Source of the DNA: Conexibacter woesei DSM 14684
GTDB taxonomy: Bacteria > Actinomycetota > Thermoleophilia > Solirubrobacterales > Solirubrobacteraceae
Reading direction: 5' to 3'
Assembly: GCF_000025265.1 (NCBI RefSeq)
Contig: NC_013739.1
Location: 6,248,001 to 6,312,000 of the forward strand
Length of the DNA stretch: 64,000 nt
The notes under the pieces were generated by a model. It had not been told where the DNA came from. It made no database searches and was given only the letters and a program-made list of their open reading frames with translations. Shown here one piece after another: positions 47,801 through 55,776 of the stretch. Every line of letters starts with the position of its first letter. Positions within the stretch are counted from its first letter, which is position 1. A program made the position numbers and the translations under genes.

Positions 47801-48347
47801 CCGGCTGCTCGGCCAGCTGGACCTCGTCGTCGCCCTCCTCGGCCTCGTCCTGCCAGTCCTGCGGCTCCTCGTCGGGCTCGCCCTCCTCGAGGTCGATCTC
47901 CTCCTCGCCGGGGATCGCGGAGGAGGCCAGCTCGACCGGCTCCTCTTCGGGCGGCGCCGGCACGTGCGCCACGCCGCTGCCGTTCCCGTTGGACCCGTTC
48001 CCGGTGCGCTGAACCTCCGCCATCAGGGCGGTCAGGGTTCCGGAGAGCGCGTCGACCTGGTGCGGGTTGAGCAGCGTCCCGTCGGCGAGATGGGCCTCCT
48101 CCTCGCTCAGCAGGCGCTCGAGGCCGACCAGCAGCGAGTACTCGCGCCGCCATTCGATCGACGGCACCTTCGCGCCCGCCTCGATCTCGGCGAGCGCAGC
48201 GTCGAGCGCGCGGCGCCGGGCACTGCCGGGCGCGAGCGCGTCCGCGGCGTCTTCGCCCTCGTGGACGAAGCGCTCGCGTGTGAAGCGCTCAGCGGCCGCG
48301 ATGGCGCGGGCGTCGGGAATTGGCGTCGATTCAGCCATGAACGGCAT
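44838..48347 (-). CDS. DEAH-box SF2 helicase with long Ala/Arg-rich histone-H1-like tail
   Basis: About 1169 residues from ATG 48347. An acidic stretch (IDLEEGEPDEEPQDWQDEA) precedes the helicase core: HATGAGKTVAAL (Walker A), VICDEAHTAL (DEAH), MTATG, and motif VI QQRVGRVTRR. A second domain of unknown fold (about residues 560-780) follows. From about 786 the protein turns basic and low-complexity, and the last about 135 residues are almost only Ala, Arg and Pro (units like AARRPAA). This resembles the tails of AlgP, HupB and H1-like proteins with Arg in place of Lys, so it should bind nucleic acid strongly. AGA codons dominate in the tail. The start is not well supported by a ribosome site. 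Confidence 0.88.
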   Translation of the reverse strand: MPFMAESTPIPDARAIAAAERFTRERFVHEGEDAADALAPGSARRRALDAALAEIEAGAKVPSIEWRREYSLLVGLERLLSEEEAHLADGTLLNPHQVDALSGTLTALMAEVQRTGNGSNGNGSGVAHVPAPPEEEPVELASSAIPGEEEIDLEEGEPDEEPQDWQDEAEEGDDEVQLAEQPEDPNAARRFWFEHATGAGKTVAALGFVEASRTGGVLILTHRRNLVDQFHGELRERGYANRISAPLLAGQDSARGPVTVETYQWFVRNAGKISDAYTIVICDEAHTALGEKTSASIRKWAGPVFVGMTATGALIARHVTDLFPTQTSRFDLAQAARRGVISPLRCIRIPPGPGVRTIAKVPLRRGEVDTEFDQEMLAELLDQLPFNLAIADLYRSRFNNVPGVVYTAGVRHAYNVAQAFRDVGMKAQAVSGETPKRELARILADYERGRIDVLINAQLLAEGWNSPRATVCMHLAPTASKRIYQQRVGRVTRRQQGKEAGIVVDFVHPATKHDEAVVTLHSLLDRDVYRGGAIVVGPVRRGRGRRVRVERRVLPVTPDPDRRAEVFERELWRIAVDHLDYGEQHVWSALAGARVAPNGWRRAKAMLHFDRQGDLKRRFLITAVERNRNAQLRLRALQEIAAARDAEAFDQAIDLMATWPRDERREGVKIMLQALAEKRIGRRDQANAWIWRMAEYTREVHEEYAVQRWPETKRLLGLLVNSSGGAHARNARRLVHASRRQDRRLSAALLAAALAHTPEAEEALRGARTRMARKPSALARELLRNFPRGRRSRGARRRRKGAKEGAAPEEQLAATAAATEAVDGDGPDSAVLDEALGAPTSGDEAPARSRRGSRRRRGGRGRRAAADGATAQAQDAAGSQRSSRDASAAATDGDEVAGAETPRNEILAAAVVEQAEAVPTLQTEPEPAPLVAVAPVAASRARRAAGRRSAAARRSATGTRAAAAGRGARGRRAARARSAAADAADHQLELVPSVVEELQRPRGRRTAATAIDAVTAAADAVRAAAGDNGTARPAIPPPRARRARRAPQARAARAPRARAVGARSAAAARRAAAPRAAAVARRAVAARAAAASARRPSAAARSAAARARRPAARRHAAARRPAAARRAAAARGAAARRPAAAARRAAARARRPAARARRAARARSAAAAE
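44841..45241 (-). repeat. Ala/Arg/Pro low-complexity coding repeat
   Basis: On the coding strand the last about 135 codons of the helicase are made of GCG, GCC, CGC, CCG and many AGA codons in irregular short units, such as ARRPAA and ARRAAA. On the other strand the same bases look like a Leu/Ala-rich membrane protein, which is a shadow. Confidence 0.8.
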
Positions 48348-48511
48348 AGAGGCGGAGTGCCTCGCGATGTACGTTGCCTTTGGGATGAGGGACGAGCCGC
48401 GGTGCGTCTGTCGGCGGCTCAGAAGACCGGCGCGAGCCGGTGCACGGAAGGGTTCCTCACCAGCGCTCCCCCGTGCAATGCAGCAGGATATCCGTATTGA
48501 AGCAGATAGGG

Positions 48512-48580
48512 CGTCCTGATCGCCTGATGTGCCAAGCTTTTCGCGATGCGCGCCCCCGTCGTCCTGATCGCCTGCTGTGC
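48512..48580. repeat. 21-base direct repeat around the TlpA-like start
   Basis: The 15-mer CGTCCTGATCGCCTG occurs at 48512-48526 and at 48560-48574, and the match continues with TGTGC after one mismatch, giving 20 of 21 bases. The offset is 48 bases. One copy is upstream of the gene, the other encodes part of its signal peptide. Confidence 0.6.
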
Positions 48581-49124
48581 GCTCGCGGCGGCTGTGCTGG
48601 CGGGCTGCGGCGGCGACGAGCCGTCCGCGAAGGTCCCCACGCCGGCCGAGGCGAGAGCCGCGCTGGCCGACGCGCCGCCCGCCCTGGCCTCGCTCCACGC
48701 CGACGCGAACGAGCTGCTGCCCGGTGGAAAGCCGGCGTTCGACAGACGCTTCGCAGCGCTCAGAGGGCACCCGTTCGTCGTCAACGTCTGGGCGTCGTGG
48801 TGCGGACCGTGCAAGGAGGAGTTCCCGGTCCTGCAACGCGCGGCTGTCAGATATGGAACGACGATCGGGTTCCTCGGCGTCGACACGAGAGACGTCGCGG
48901 AAGATGCGCAGGGGTGGCTGAGAAGACACTGGCTCGCGTACCCGAGCTACGTCGACGCCGACGGCAAGATCACCGACGCGGTCGGGATCCGCGTCGGCAT
49001 CCCCGGGACCGTCTTCTACGACAGAGACGGCGAGCGGGCCTACATGCACCAGGGCCCCTACCGCGAGGACGCGGACTTCGAGCGGGACCTCCAGCGCTAT
49101 CTCGGTGCGAAGCCGAGCTCGTGA
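48546..49124 (+). CDS. TlpA-like thiol-disulfide oxidoreductase lipoprotein
   Basis: 192 residues. Lipobox LAGC with Cys21 and a thioredoxin fold with ASWCGPC (Cys86, Cys89), IPGTVFYDRDG and a C-terminal helix. An exported reductant, possibly used for the CXXCH Cys residues of cytochromes c given the ccm genes, but the two are about 8 kb apart. ATG 48546 has no clear ribosome site. The next gene overlaps by GTGA. Confidence 0.9.
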   Translation: MRAPVVLIACCALAAAVLAGCGGDEPSAKVPTPAEARAALADAPPALASLHADANELLPGGKPAFDRRFAALRGHPFVVNVWASWCGPCKEEFPVLQRAAVRYGTTIGFLGVDTRDVAEDAQGWLRRHWLAYPSYVDADGKITDAVGIRVGIPGTVFYDRDGERAYMHQGPYREDADFERDLQRYLGAKPSS

Positions 49125-49552
49125 GCGTCGAGATCCGCCGTGTCGCCAGCCGCAAGGAGCTGGACGCTGCGATGGAGGTCCGCGATCGGGTCTTCTGCGT
49201 CGAGCAGGGCGTGCCCAAGCGTGAGGAGATCGACGGCCGCGACGGTGAGGCGCTCCACCTCGTCGCGGTCGAGGACGGCGTCGTCCTCGGCACCTGCCGG
49301 CTGCTGTTCGTCGACCGCACGGTCCAGTTCAGCCGGCTCGCGGTCGACGTCGCGGCCCGCCGCCGCGGGATCGCTACGCGGCTGCTGCAGGCCGCCGACG
49401 CCGAGGCGCTCGACGCCGGCGCGAGGCGGATCGTCCTGCACGCGCAGACGTACGCGCGCGACCTTTACCTCGCCGACGGCTACGAGCCGCGCGGACATGT
49501 CTTCGTCGAAGCCGGGATAGAGCACATCGCAATGGAGAAGCGCCTTGCCTGA
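49121..49552 (+). CDS. GNAT acetyltransferase (ElaA-like)
   Basis: 143 residues. AMEVRDRVFCVEQGVPKREEID at the start, RLAVDVAARRRGIATRLLQAA (CoA loop) and YLADGYEPRGHVFVEAGIEH at the end match the ElaA group. Substrate unknown. GTG 49121 overlaps the TlpA-like stop; its own stop overlaps the start of the next gene by eight bases. Confidence 0.88.
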   Translation: MSVEIRRVASRKELDAAMEVRDRVFCVEQGVPKREEIDGRDGEALHLVAVEDGVVLGTCRLLFVDRTVQFSRLAVDVAARRRGIATRLLQAADAEALDAGARRIVLHAQTYARDLYLADGYEPRGHVFVEAGIEHIAMEKRLA

Positions 49553-50537
49553 GGTCCGCGTCGACCCGCTCACGGGTCTCAAGACGATCGTCGCCGCCGA
49601 GCGCGCGGGTCGCCCCGGCGCGGGGCTCAGAGCCGAGCCCGGGCCGCCATTGGACCGTGAGAGCGATCCGTTCGCCGAGGGCCACGAGGACCGCACCCCG
49701 CCTGAGGTGTTCGCGGTCCGGCCGGGCGACGGCCCCGCCGACACGCCCGGCTGGACGGTGCGGGTCGTGCCGAACCTCTATCCGGCGCTGGCGCCGGAGC
49801 CGGCCGAGCCGCCGCCGCTCGAGCGCGACGCCCAGCCCGACCTCTTCACGACCGCACCTGCCTACGGCGCCCACGAGGTGATCGTCAACGCACCGCAGTC
49901 GGTCACGTCGCTCGCGGCGCTCGAGCCGGACCAGGTCGCGGCGGCGATGGAGGTCTGGCGCGAGCGGATGCGCGTGCACGCGCCGGGCGCCTCCTACACC
50001 CACCTGATCGTCAACGAGCGGCGAGAGGCCGGTGCGTCGCTGCCGCACACGCACGCCCAGCTCTACGCGCTCGGCTTCGTGCCGGCGGCGGTCGCCCGCG
50101 AGCGCGAGCGCTTCGGCGCCTACGCGGTGCGGACGATGGGCGGCAACCTGCTCGCCGACCTCGTCCAGGAGGAGGTCCGCCGCCGCGACCGGATCGTCGC
50201 GATCGACGACGAGGCGGTCGCGATGGCGCCGTTCGGCAGCCGGCTGCCGTACCAGCTGATGATCGTGCCGCGCCAAGCGCGCGCCCACTTCGAGGACGAC
50301 GGGCCGACCGCCGCCGCGCTGCTGCACGACGTGCTCAACCGGCTCGGCCGCCGGCTCGGCGCGCCGCCGCCGCTGAACCTCTGGATCCGCACGGCGCCGC
50401 GCGGCGCCGACCACTTCTGCTGGCGGATCGACGTGATGCCGCGGCTGACCCACCTCGCCGGCCTGGAGCTGGGGACCGGCCTGCACCTCAACATCGTGGC
50501 GCCCGAGCAGGCCGCCGCCGAGCTGCGCGAGGCGTAG
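49545..50537 (+). CDS. galT: Galactose-1-phosphate uridylyltransferase-like protein
   Basis: 330 residues. The HIT-like nucleotidyltransferase motif is LPHTHAQLY with His168 and His170. RVVPNLYPAL and APAYGAHEVIVNAP are further family pieces; the C-terminus has a second HIT-like half. TTG 49545 is preceded by GGAGAAG, so a TTG start is credible. UDP transfer between sugar phosphates is expected; other sugar-1-phosphates are possible because no other Leloir gene is nearby. Confidence 0.88.
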   Translation: MPEVRVDPLTGLKTIVAAERAGRPGAGLRAEPGPPLDRESDPFAEGHEDRTPPEVFAVRPGDGPADTPGWTVRVVPNLYPALAPEPAEPPPLERDAQPDLFTTAPAYGAHEVIVNAPQSVTSLAALEPDQVAAAMEVWRERMRVHAPGASYTHLIVNERREAGASLPHTHAQLYALGFVPAAVARERERFGAYAVRTMGGNLLADLVQEEVRRRDRIVAIDDEAVAMAPFGSRLPYQLMIVPRQARAHFEDDGPTAAALLHDVLNRLGRRLGAPPPLNLWIRTAPRGADHFCWRIDVMPRLTHLAGLELGTGLHLNIVAPEQAAAELREA

Positions 50538-50546
50538 GGCCGCGGG

Positions 50547-50975
50547 GTGCGAGCGCTCGTCCAACGCGTCGCGCGCGCGAGCGTGCGCGTGGACGGCGAG
50601 ACCGTCGGCGAGATCGGCGCCGGGCTGCTCGTGCTGCTCGGCGTGACGCACGGCGACGGCGAGCGCGAGGCGCTGCGACTCGCCGAGAAGGTGCGCGCGC
50701 TGCGCGTCTTCCCGGACGCCGACGGCCGCATGAACGAGCCGCTCGGCCCGCGGCGCGAGGTCCTCTGCATCAGCCAGTTCACGCTCTACGGCGACGCGCG
50801 CAAGGGCACGCGGCCGAGCTACGTCGCAGCCGCGCCGCCGGACGTCGCGGCGCCGCTGTACGAGCGCGTCTGCGAGCTGCTGGACGCGCGCCGCGGCGTC
50901 TTCGGCGCCCACATGGAGGTCGAGCTGGTCAACGACGGACCGGTCACGCTGCTTGTCGAGGTGGCGCCGCAGTAG
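50547..50975 (+). CDS. dtd: D-aminoacyl-tRNA deacylase
   Basis: 142 residues. Signatures are RALVQRVARASVRVDGE, LCISQFTLYGDARKG and, near the end, ELVNDGPVTLLVE (the NDGPVT variant of NxGP). It frees tRNA from D-amino acids. GTG 50547 is nine bases after the galT-like stop. Confidence 0.96.
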   Translation: MRALVQRVARASVRVDGETVGEIGAGLLVLLGVTHGDGEREALRLAEKVRALRVFPDADGRMNEPLGPRREVLCISQFTLYGDARKGTRPSYVAAAPPDVAAPLYERVCELLDARRGVFGAHMEVELVNDGPVTLLVEVAPQ

Positions 50976-50986
50976 GCTCCGCAGCT

Positions 50987-51631
50987 ATGCCGCCGACCGA
51001 TCGCTACGTCATCCGCTTCGCCGCCGAGCCGCCGCAGGAGACGCTCCCGTACGGGCGCTGGGCGGACACGCTCGCCGGCTGGTTCAAGGCCGCCGTCGCC
51101 GAGATCGACCCGGGCGACGAGGAGCTCGGCAACGCCGGCGAGATCGTCTGGTACCCCGACCGCACGTACGGAACGCGCACCTACGTCCCCGCGACCGCCC
51201 GCACGACCGAGGGCTACGAGCTGTTCGGCTACGTCTCCTTCGGCGTCGGCGACAACGGCGCGCCGGACGACTTCGCGGCCCACGCGGACTTCACGAGCGA
51301 GACGGCGGACGCGAACCCCGACTGGCAGATCGACCTCAACGAGGAGGTCATCGGCAGCTGGCGCGGCGAGGGCGGCAGAACGGCCGACATCACGCTGATC
51401 TGGGGCGTCCCGCTCGTCAAGAACGGCGCGATCGTGACCGCCGAGCTGGCCGACCTCTCCGTCGACCAGTGCGAGCTGGTCGACTACCGCTTCACACTCA
51501 TTGCGCCGGACGCGTACCGCTCCGACTTCCTCGACGTGAAGCTGTTCTCGGCCGCCGGCGACGAGCTTGCGCGCGAGTCGCTCTACGTCGAGGACGACGA
51601 CGAGGACGAGGACGACTCCACCGAGGAGTAG
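50987..51631 (+). CDS. Conserved-looking protein of unknown function with acidic tail
   Basis: 214 residues, no signal peptide or membrane helix. Mainly beta-like and rich in aromatic and acidic residues (EIVWYPDRTYGTRTYVP, YELFGYVSFGVGDNG). The last about 15 residues are almost all Asp and Glu. I recognise no family. TAGGCT eight bases before ATG begins with the dtd stop codon, so it may have its own leaderless promoter. Confidence 0.75.
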   Translation: MPPTDRYVIRFAAEPPQETLPYGRWADTLAGWFKAAVAEIDPGDEELGNAGEIVWYPDRTYGTRTYVPATARTTEGYELFGYVSFGVGDNGAPDDFAAHADFTSETADANPDWQIDLNEEVIGSWRGEGGRTADITLIWGVPLVKNGAIVTAELADLSVDQCELVDYRFTLIAPDAYRSDFLDVKLFSAAGDELARESLYVEDDDEDEDDSTEE

Positions 51632-51634
51632 CGC

Positions 51635-52603
51635 TCAGCGGGCGTCGTAGCGCACGCGCGGGTCCAGCAGCGCGTAGACGAGGTCGACGACGAGGTTCGC
51701 GACGACGACGCAGAGCGCCGCGAGCAGCACCGTCCCCTGGATCACCGGGAAGTCGGCGTGGTCGATCGCGTCGAAGCCGAGCCGCCCGATGCCGGGGATG
51801 TTGAAGACCGTCTCGACGAGGATCGCGCCGCCGAGCAGAACGCCGATGTCGACGCCGAGCAGCGTCACGACGGGCGTGATCGCGACGCGCACGCCGTGGC
51901 GCAGCACCACGCGGCGCTCGGAGATCCCCTTCGCGCGCGCGGTCCGGACGAAGTCCAGCGACATCGTCTCGATCAGGCTGCCGCGCAGCATCCGCGCGTA
52001 GACCGCGGCGAACGCGCCGGCGAGCACCAGCCACGGCAGCAGCAGCGCGCCGAACCAAGCGCCGGGGTCATCGGTCAGCGCAACGTAGGAGTTGGCGCCG
52101 GGCAGCAGCGGGAACTGGCCGATGTCGTCGGCGAACAGGTACAGCGCGACGAGGCCGACCCAGTAGACGGGCGCGGAGACCGCGATCAGTGCGCCGCCCA
52201 TGAAGAGCCGGTCGGCCCACGTCCGGCGGTGCAGCGCGGAGACGATCCCGATCGGGATCGCGATCGCCAGCCACAGCACCACCGCGCCGAGCGTGAGCGA
52301 GATCGTCGCCGGCAGCCGGTCGGCGATCAGCGACTTCACCGGCGCGTCGTTGTACCAGCTGTAGCCGAGGTCGAAGTGCAGCACCAGCGCCTTCAGGAAG
52401 GTCCAGTACTGCACCGGCAGCGGCTCGTCGAGTCCGAGCTGGCGGCGGATCTGCGCAAGCGCCTCGGGCGAGGCGTTTCTGCCGGCCCGCAGCAGCGCGG
52501 GATCGCCCGACGGCAGCACGTAGAACAGCACGAACGTGAGCAGGCTCACGAACAGCAGCAGCACCAGGCTCCACAGCGCCCGGCGCACGACGTAGCGGAT
52601 CAT
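51635..52603 (-). CDS. Oligopeptide/dipeptide ABC transporter permease (DppB type)
   Basis: 322 residues with six membrane helices. DppB features: LWSLVLLLFVSLLTFVLFYVLP, RRQLGLDEPLPVQYW, and the EAA-like loop RTARAKGISERRVVLRHGVR. The third gene of the transporter operon. The ATPase genes (DppD/DppF) are absent, so the pump must use ATPases encoded elsewhere. Confidence 0.93.
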   Translation of the reverse strand: MIRYVVRRALWSLVLLLFVSLLTFVLFYVLPSGDPALLRAGRNASPEALAQIRRQLGLDEPLPVQYWTFLKALVLHFDLGYSWYNDAPVKSLIADRLPATISLTLGAVVLWLAIAIPIGIVSALHRRTWADRLFMGGALIAVSAPVYWVGLVALYLFADDIGQFPLLPGANSYVALTDDPGAWFGALLLPWLVLAGAFAAVYARMLRGSLIETMSLDFVRTARAKGISERRVVLRHGVRVAITPVVTLLGVDIGVLLGGAILVETVFNIPGIGRLGFDAIDHADFPVIQGTVLLAALCVVVANLVVDLVYALLDPRVRYDAR

Positions 52604-52655
52604 CGCCGCCGCGCCCCGGAGGCGCCGCGGCGGCGATGCCCGGCCTGACGCGGCG

Positions 52656-54443
52656 CTATCTCAGGGAGCTGTAGGCGAAGTCGCAGTGCCCCTGGTTCCA
52701 CAGCTGGTTGGCGCAGCGGACGTCCTTTGAGGAGATGACCGGCTGCTTGTCCCACAGCCATGGGATCGCGGCACCGGTCTCGGTGATCATGCGATCGATG
52801 TTCGCCCACGCCTCGGCACGTTCCTGCTTGTCGACGACCAACTCCGCTCTCGCCATCGCCGCATTGATTCTCGGATCGTTCAGCTGCGGCCAGTTCGAGT
52901 TGGTGCCGTCCTCCTGCGAGATCGTCGTGCCGTTGAAGGCGGCGTCGAGCACCGTCTGCGGATCGGCGAAGTCGCGTATCCACCCGAGGATCGGGCAGAC
53001 CTCGGCTCTCGCCTTCGGCGACGCGCAGAATCTGCCGTACATCGTGTCCGAGTCGACGAGCCGCAGCTTCGTTCTGAAGCCGAGCTGTCTGAGCGCCTCG
53101 TCGACCAGCTGCGAGTCCTTGTCGGCCGGGTCGCCGGAGACGCCGACGACCTCGACCGTCTCTCTGCCGGTGTATCTGCCGTCGGGGTAGCCGGCCGCCG
53201 CCATGTACTTTCTCGCGATCGCCGGGTCGCCGGCGGGGTTCGCGAGGAAGTCGAGCTCCGGGCCTCTCATCCCGCCGGCCTCCTCGAAGCCGGCGACGCC
53301 GGGGTAGAGGAGGTGCGTCGCTATGTCGCCGATCGAGGCGCCGCCGCGGACGAGCCGCATCTGCTCGCGGTCGAGCTGCGCGGCGACCGCCTTGCGCAGG
53401 TCGGGATCGTCGAACGGCGGGATCGCGGTGTTGAGCGCGGCGTAGCGGTTGCCGGCGCCGGGGCTGAAGAAGATCTGCTCCGGGTAGCGCTGGACCGCGC
53501 GCTTGACCGTCTCGGCGGTCGGCGTGTCGCCGAGCGTCAGGCCGCTGCCGTCGAGCACCTGCCGGCCGGCGACGTTCGGCTCGTTGCCGACCGACCAGTC
53601 GATGCCGTCGAGGTAGGCGGGCCGCCCGTCGGTCGCGGCGTCCCAGTTCGGGTTGCGCACGAGCTCGAGTCTGCGACCGGGCACGATCCCGTTGCCGAGC
53701 GCTCTGCCGTTCGCGTCGGCGGCGAACATGTACGGCCCCGACGAGATCTGCCAGTTGCCGTAGTCGGTCAGCTCGCCCTCCGGCTTGTCGTCGAATCTGC
53801 TCGCGTACTCCTGCGGCACGGGAGCCGACAGCGGCAGCGTCGTCGCCTGCGCGAGGACGCCGCCTGTCGGTCTCGTGAGGCGGAAGACGATCGTCTGCTC
53901 GTCGGGCGTCTCGATCCCGGCGATCGGGCCGCCGTCAGCTCTGTCGACGCCGACGAGGTCGCCGTAGTACGTCGGCGCGTAGGGGTTGCCGACGCTCGGA
54001 TTGAAGCCGCGCTCGATCGCGTACTTGACGTCTCTCGACGTCACCTCCCGGTTCACCGGCGGGCCGAATCTCACCCCTCTGCGGATTCTCACCGTGACGG
54101 TTCTGCCGTCCGCCGAGATCTGCGGCTGGGAGGCGGCGAGGTCGGGCTCGATGTCGGTCGGGTTCTCGGGCGCGTAACGGTAGAGCGGGCGGACCGTCCC
54201 GGAGAGCAGGTTGAACGCGGCGCTCGAGTAGGTCACGCCCGGGTCGAGCCCGCTGACGTCCTCCTCGGTGAGGACTCTCAGCGTCCCCCCTCTTCTGCCG
54301 CCGGCGCCGCTGTCCGCTCTCGCGGTCGTGCGGGCGTTCCCGCCGCCACCGTCGTCGTCGCCGGACCCGCACGCGGCGATCGTCGAGGCGAGGGTCATGC
54401 AGAGGAGGCTCGCGATGAGCGTCCGCACGACGAGTCGCGGCAT
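52656..54443 (-). CDS. ABC transporter substrate-binding lipoprotein, family 5
   Basis: 595 residues. Lipobox IAACGS with Cys25; then an SBP_bac_5 domain: GTLRVLTEEDVSGLDPGVTYSS is split by variable residues, and DIEPDLAASQ, RGVRFGPPVN, LNTAIPPFDD and WNQGHCDF follow. It captures peptides, or another oligomer such as nickel-peptide, outside the membrane. ATG 54443 has AAAGGA six bases upstream. Positioned between two permease genes, unlike the common order. Confidence 0.94.
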   Translation of the reverse strand: MPRLVVRTLIASLLCMTLASTIAACGSGDDDGGGGNARTTARADSGAGGRRGGTLRVLTEEDVSGLDPGVTYSSAAFNLLSGTVRPLYRYAPENPTDIEPDLAASQPQISADGRTVTVRIRRGVRFGPPVNREVTSRDVKYAIERGFNPSVGNPYAPTYYGDLVGVDRADGGPIAGIETPDEQTIVFRLTRPTGGVLAQATTLPLSAPVPQEYASRFDDKPEGELTDYGNWQISSGPYMFAADANGRALGNGIVPGRRLELVRNPNWDAATDGRPAYLDGIDWSVGNEPNVAGRQVLDGSGLTLGDTPTAETVKRAVQRYPEQIFFSPGAGNRYAALNTAIPPFDDPDLRKAVAAQLDREQMRLVRGGASIGDIATHLLYPGVAGFEEAGGMRGPELDFLANPAGDPAIARKYMAAAGYPDGRYTGRETVEVVGVSGDPADKDSQLVDEALRQLGFRTKLRLVDSDTMYGRFCASPKARAEVCPILGWIRDFADPQTVLDAAFNGTTISQEDGTNSNWPQLNDPRINAAMARAELVVDKQERAEAWANIDRMITETGAAIPWLWDKQPVISSKDVRCANQLWNQGHCDFAYSSLR

Positions 54444-54478
54444 GGTCGGTCCTTTCATCTTCAATGTCGGGGGGAGCG

Positions 54479-55444
54479 TCACTGTGAAGTCTTCGGGTCG
54501 AGTGCGTCTTGGAGGCCGTCACCAAGCAGGTTGAATGCCAGCACGGTCACGAGCAGGGCCGCGCCGGGGAACACCATGTACCACCATTGCGTATCGAAGT
54601 TGGGTGCTGCGTCAGCAATCATCGAGCCCCAGCTCGGTGTTGACGGTGACACCCCGACGCCCAGGAACGACAGCGCCGCTTCGAACAGGATCGTCTGCGG
54701 GACCATCAGACTTGAGTAGACGATGATCGGGACGACGAGATTCGGAAGGATCTCACGCAGCAGGATGTAGCGATCCGAGGCGCCCATCGCCCGCGCGGCG
54801 TCGACGAACTCGCGCTCGCGCAGCGACAGCACCTGCCCGCGCACGAGGCGCGCCGTCATCGTCCAGCCGACCACGACGATCACCAGCATCACCGTCCGCA
54901 GGCCGGGCTCGATCACGCCGCCGGCGCAGCCGTCGCCGAACGAGCAGGCGGAGGCGATCCCGAGCCCGAGCAGGAGGACCGGGAACGCGAGCATCACGTC
55001 GACCAGCCCCGACAGGAGCGTGTCGACCCAGCCGCTGAACCAGCCGGCGACGAGGCCGAGCGCGACACCGAGCGCGACCGCGATCGCCGTCCCGACGATC
55101 CCGACGAAGAGCGAGACGCGCGCGCCGTAGACGGTGCGAGAGAAGACGTCGCGGCCGAAGTCGTCGACGCCGAAGAGGTGCTCGGCGCTCGGTCCGGCCG
55201 GCGCGCCGAACTCGTCGAGCGCGCCGCTGTCGCGCACGTTCGGACCGGGGGCGCCCGCGAGCTTCACGACCAGCGGCGCGAACAGCGCCACGAGCACGAG
55301 CAGCACGACGACGACGAGCGCCGCCATCGCGACGCGGTCGCGACGCAGCCGGCGCCAGAACAGCTGCCGCGGCGAGCGCTCGACGAAGGTCCCGCCCAGC
55401 TCCGCGCGGGGGTCCTGCAGCAGCCCGGGGGCGCCGAGACTCAT
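54479..55444 (-). CDS. Oligopeptide/dipeptide ABC transporter permease (DppC type)
   Basis: 321 residues. The DppC N-terminal domain (RQLFWRRLRRDRVAMAALVVVVLLV) and AARAMGASDRYILLREILPN (EAA loop) are clear, with six helices. First gene of the operon. Its ATG overlaps a 17-codon frame (ATGA), and the base-paired stem directly before ATG could restrict access to the ribosome site. Confidence 0.93.
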   Translation of the reverse strand: MSLGAPGLLQDPRAELGGTFVERSPRQLFWRRLRRDRVAMAALVVVVLLVLVALFAPLVVKLAGAPGPNVRDSGALDEFGAPAGPSAEHLFGVDDFGRDVFSRTVYGARVSLFVGIVGTAIAVALGVALGLVAGWFSGWVDTLLSGLVDVMLAFPVLLLGLGIASACSFGDGCAGGVIEPGLRTVMLVIVVVGWTMTARLVRGQVLSLREREFVDAARAMGASDRYILLREILPNLVVPIIVYSSLMVPQTILFEAALSFLGVGVSPSTPSWGSMIADAAPNFDTQWWYMVFPGAALLVTVLAFNLLGDGLQDALDPKTSQ

Positions 55445-55494
55445 CCGGCGTCCACCGCCGGCCCCATGCCTCCCGATTGAGTAGCTCGTGTCAT
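55441..55494 (-). CDS. Possible 17-residue leader ORF of the dpp operon
   Basis: An ATG at 55494 opens 17 codons (MTRATQSGGMGPAVDAG) whose TGA overlaps the DppC ATG (ATGA). There is no ribosome site before it. It could control dppC by coupling, but a frame this short may be chance. Confidence 0.3.
   Translation of the reverse strand: MTRATQSGGMGPAVDAG
55445..55461. promoter_or_regulatory. Stem-loop over the DppC ribosome site
   Basis: CCGGCG/CGCCGG arms around five bases abut the DppC start codon. The GGTGGA that would be the ribosome site lies in the loop and one arm. Confidence 0.35.
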
Positions 55495-55584
55495 CGCAGT
55501 CATCCCGAACCGACCGACCGCGTTTCCAGTTCGCCCGCGCTGGCCCAACTCCTGTCTACCCCATCCCTGGCCCATAGCACAGGC

Positions 55585-55612
55585 TTGCAGCGTATTCCTG
55601 AACCATTACGCT
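55585..55612 (+). promoter_or_regulatory. Possible promoter of tRNA-Arg
   Basis: TTGCAG (55585-55590) and TACGCT (55607-55612), 16 bases apart, lie nine bases before the mature tRNA 5' end. Both hexamers match the consensus partly. Confidence 0.4.
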
Positions 55613-55621
55613 GTTCCACGC

Positions 55622-55707
<86 letters not shown>

Positions 55708-55776
55708 CAAGTAGTCAGAGGGCGCATTCCACCACCCCGAACGACGCGGTTCGCGCGCTCCGGGCATGCTCTGAAC

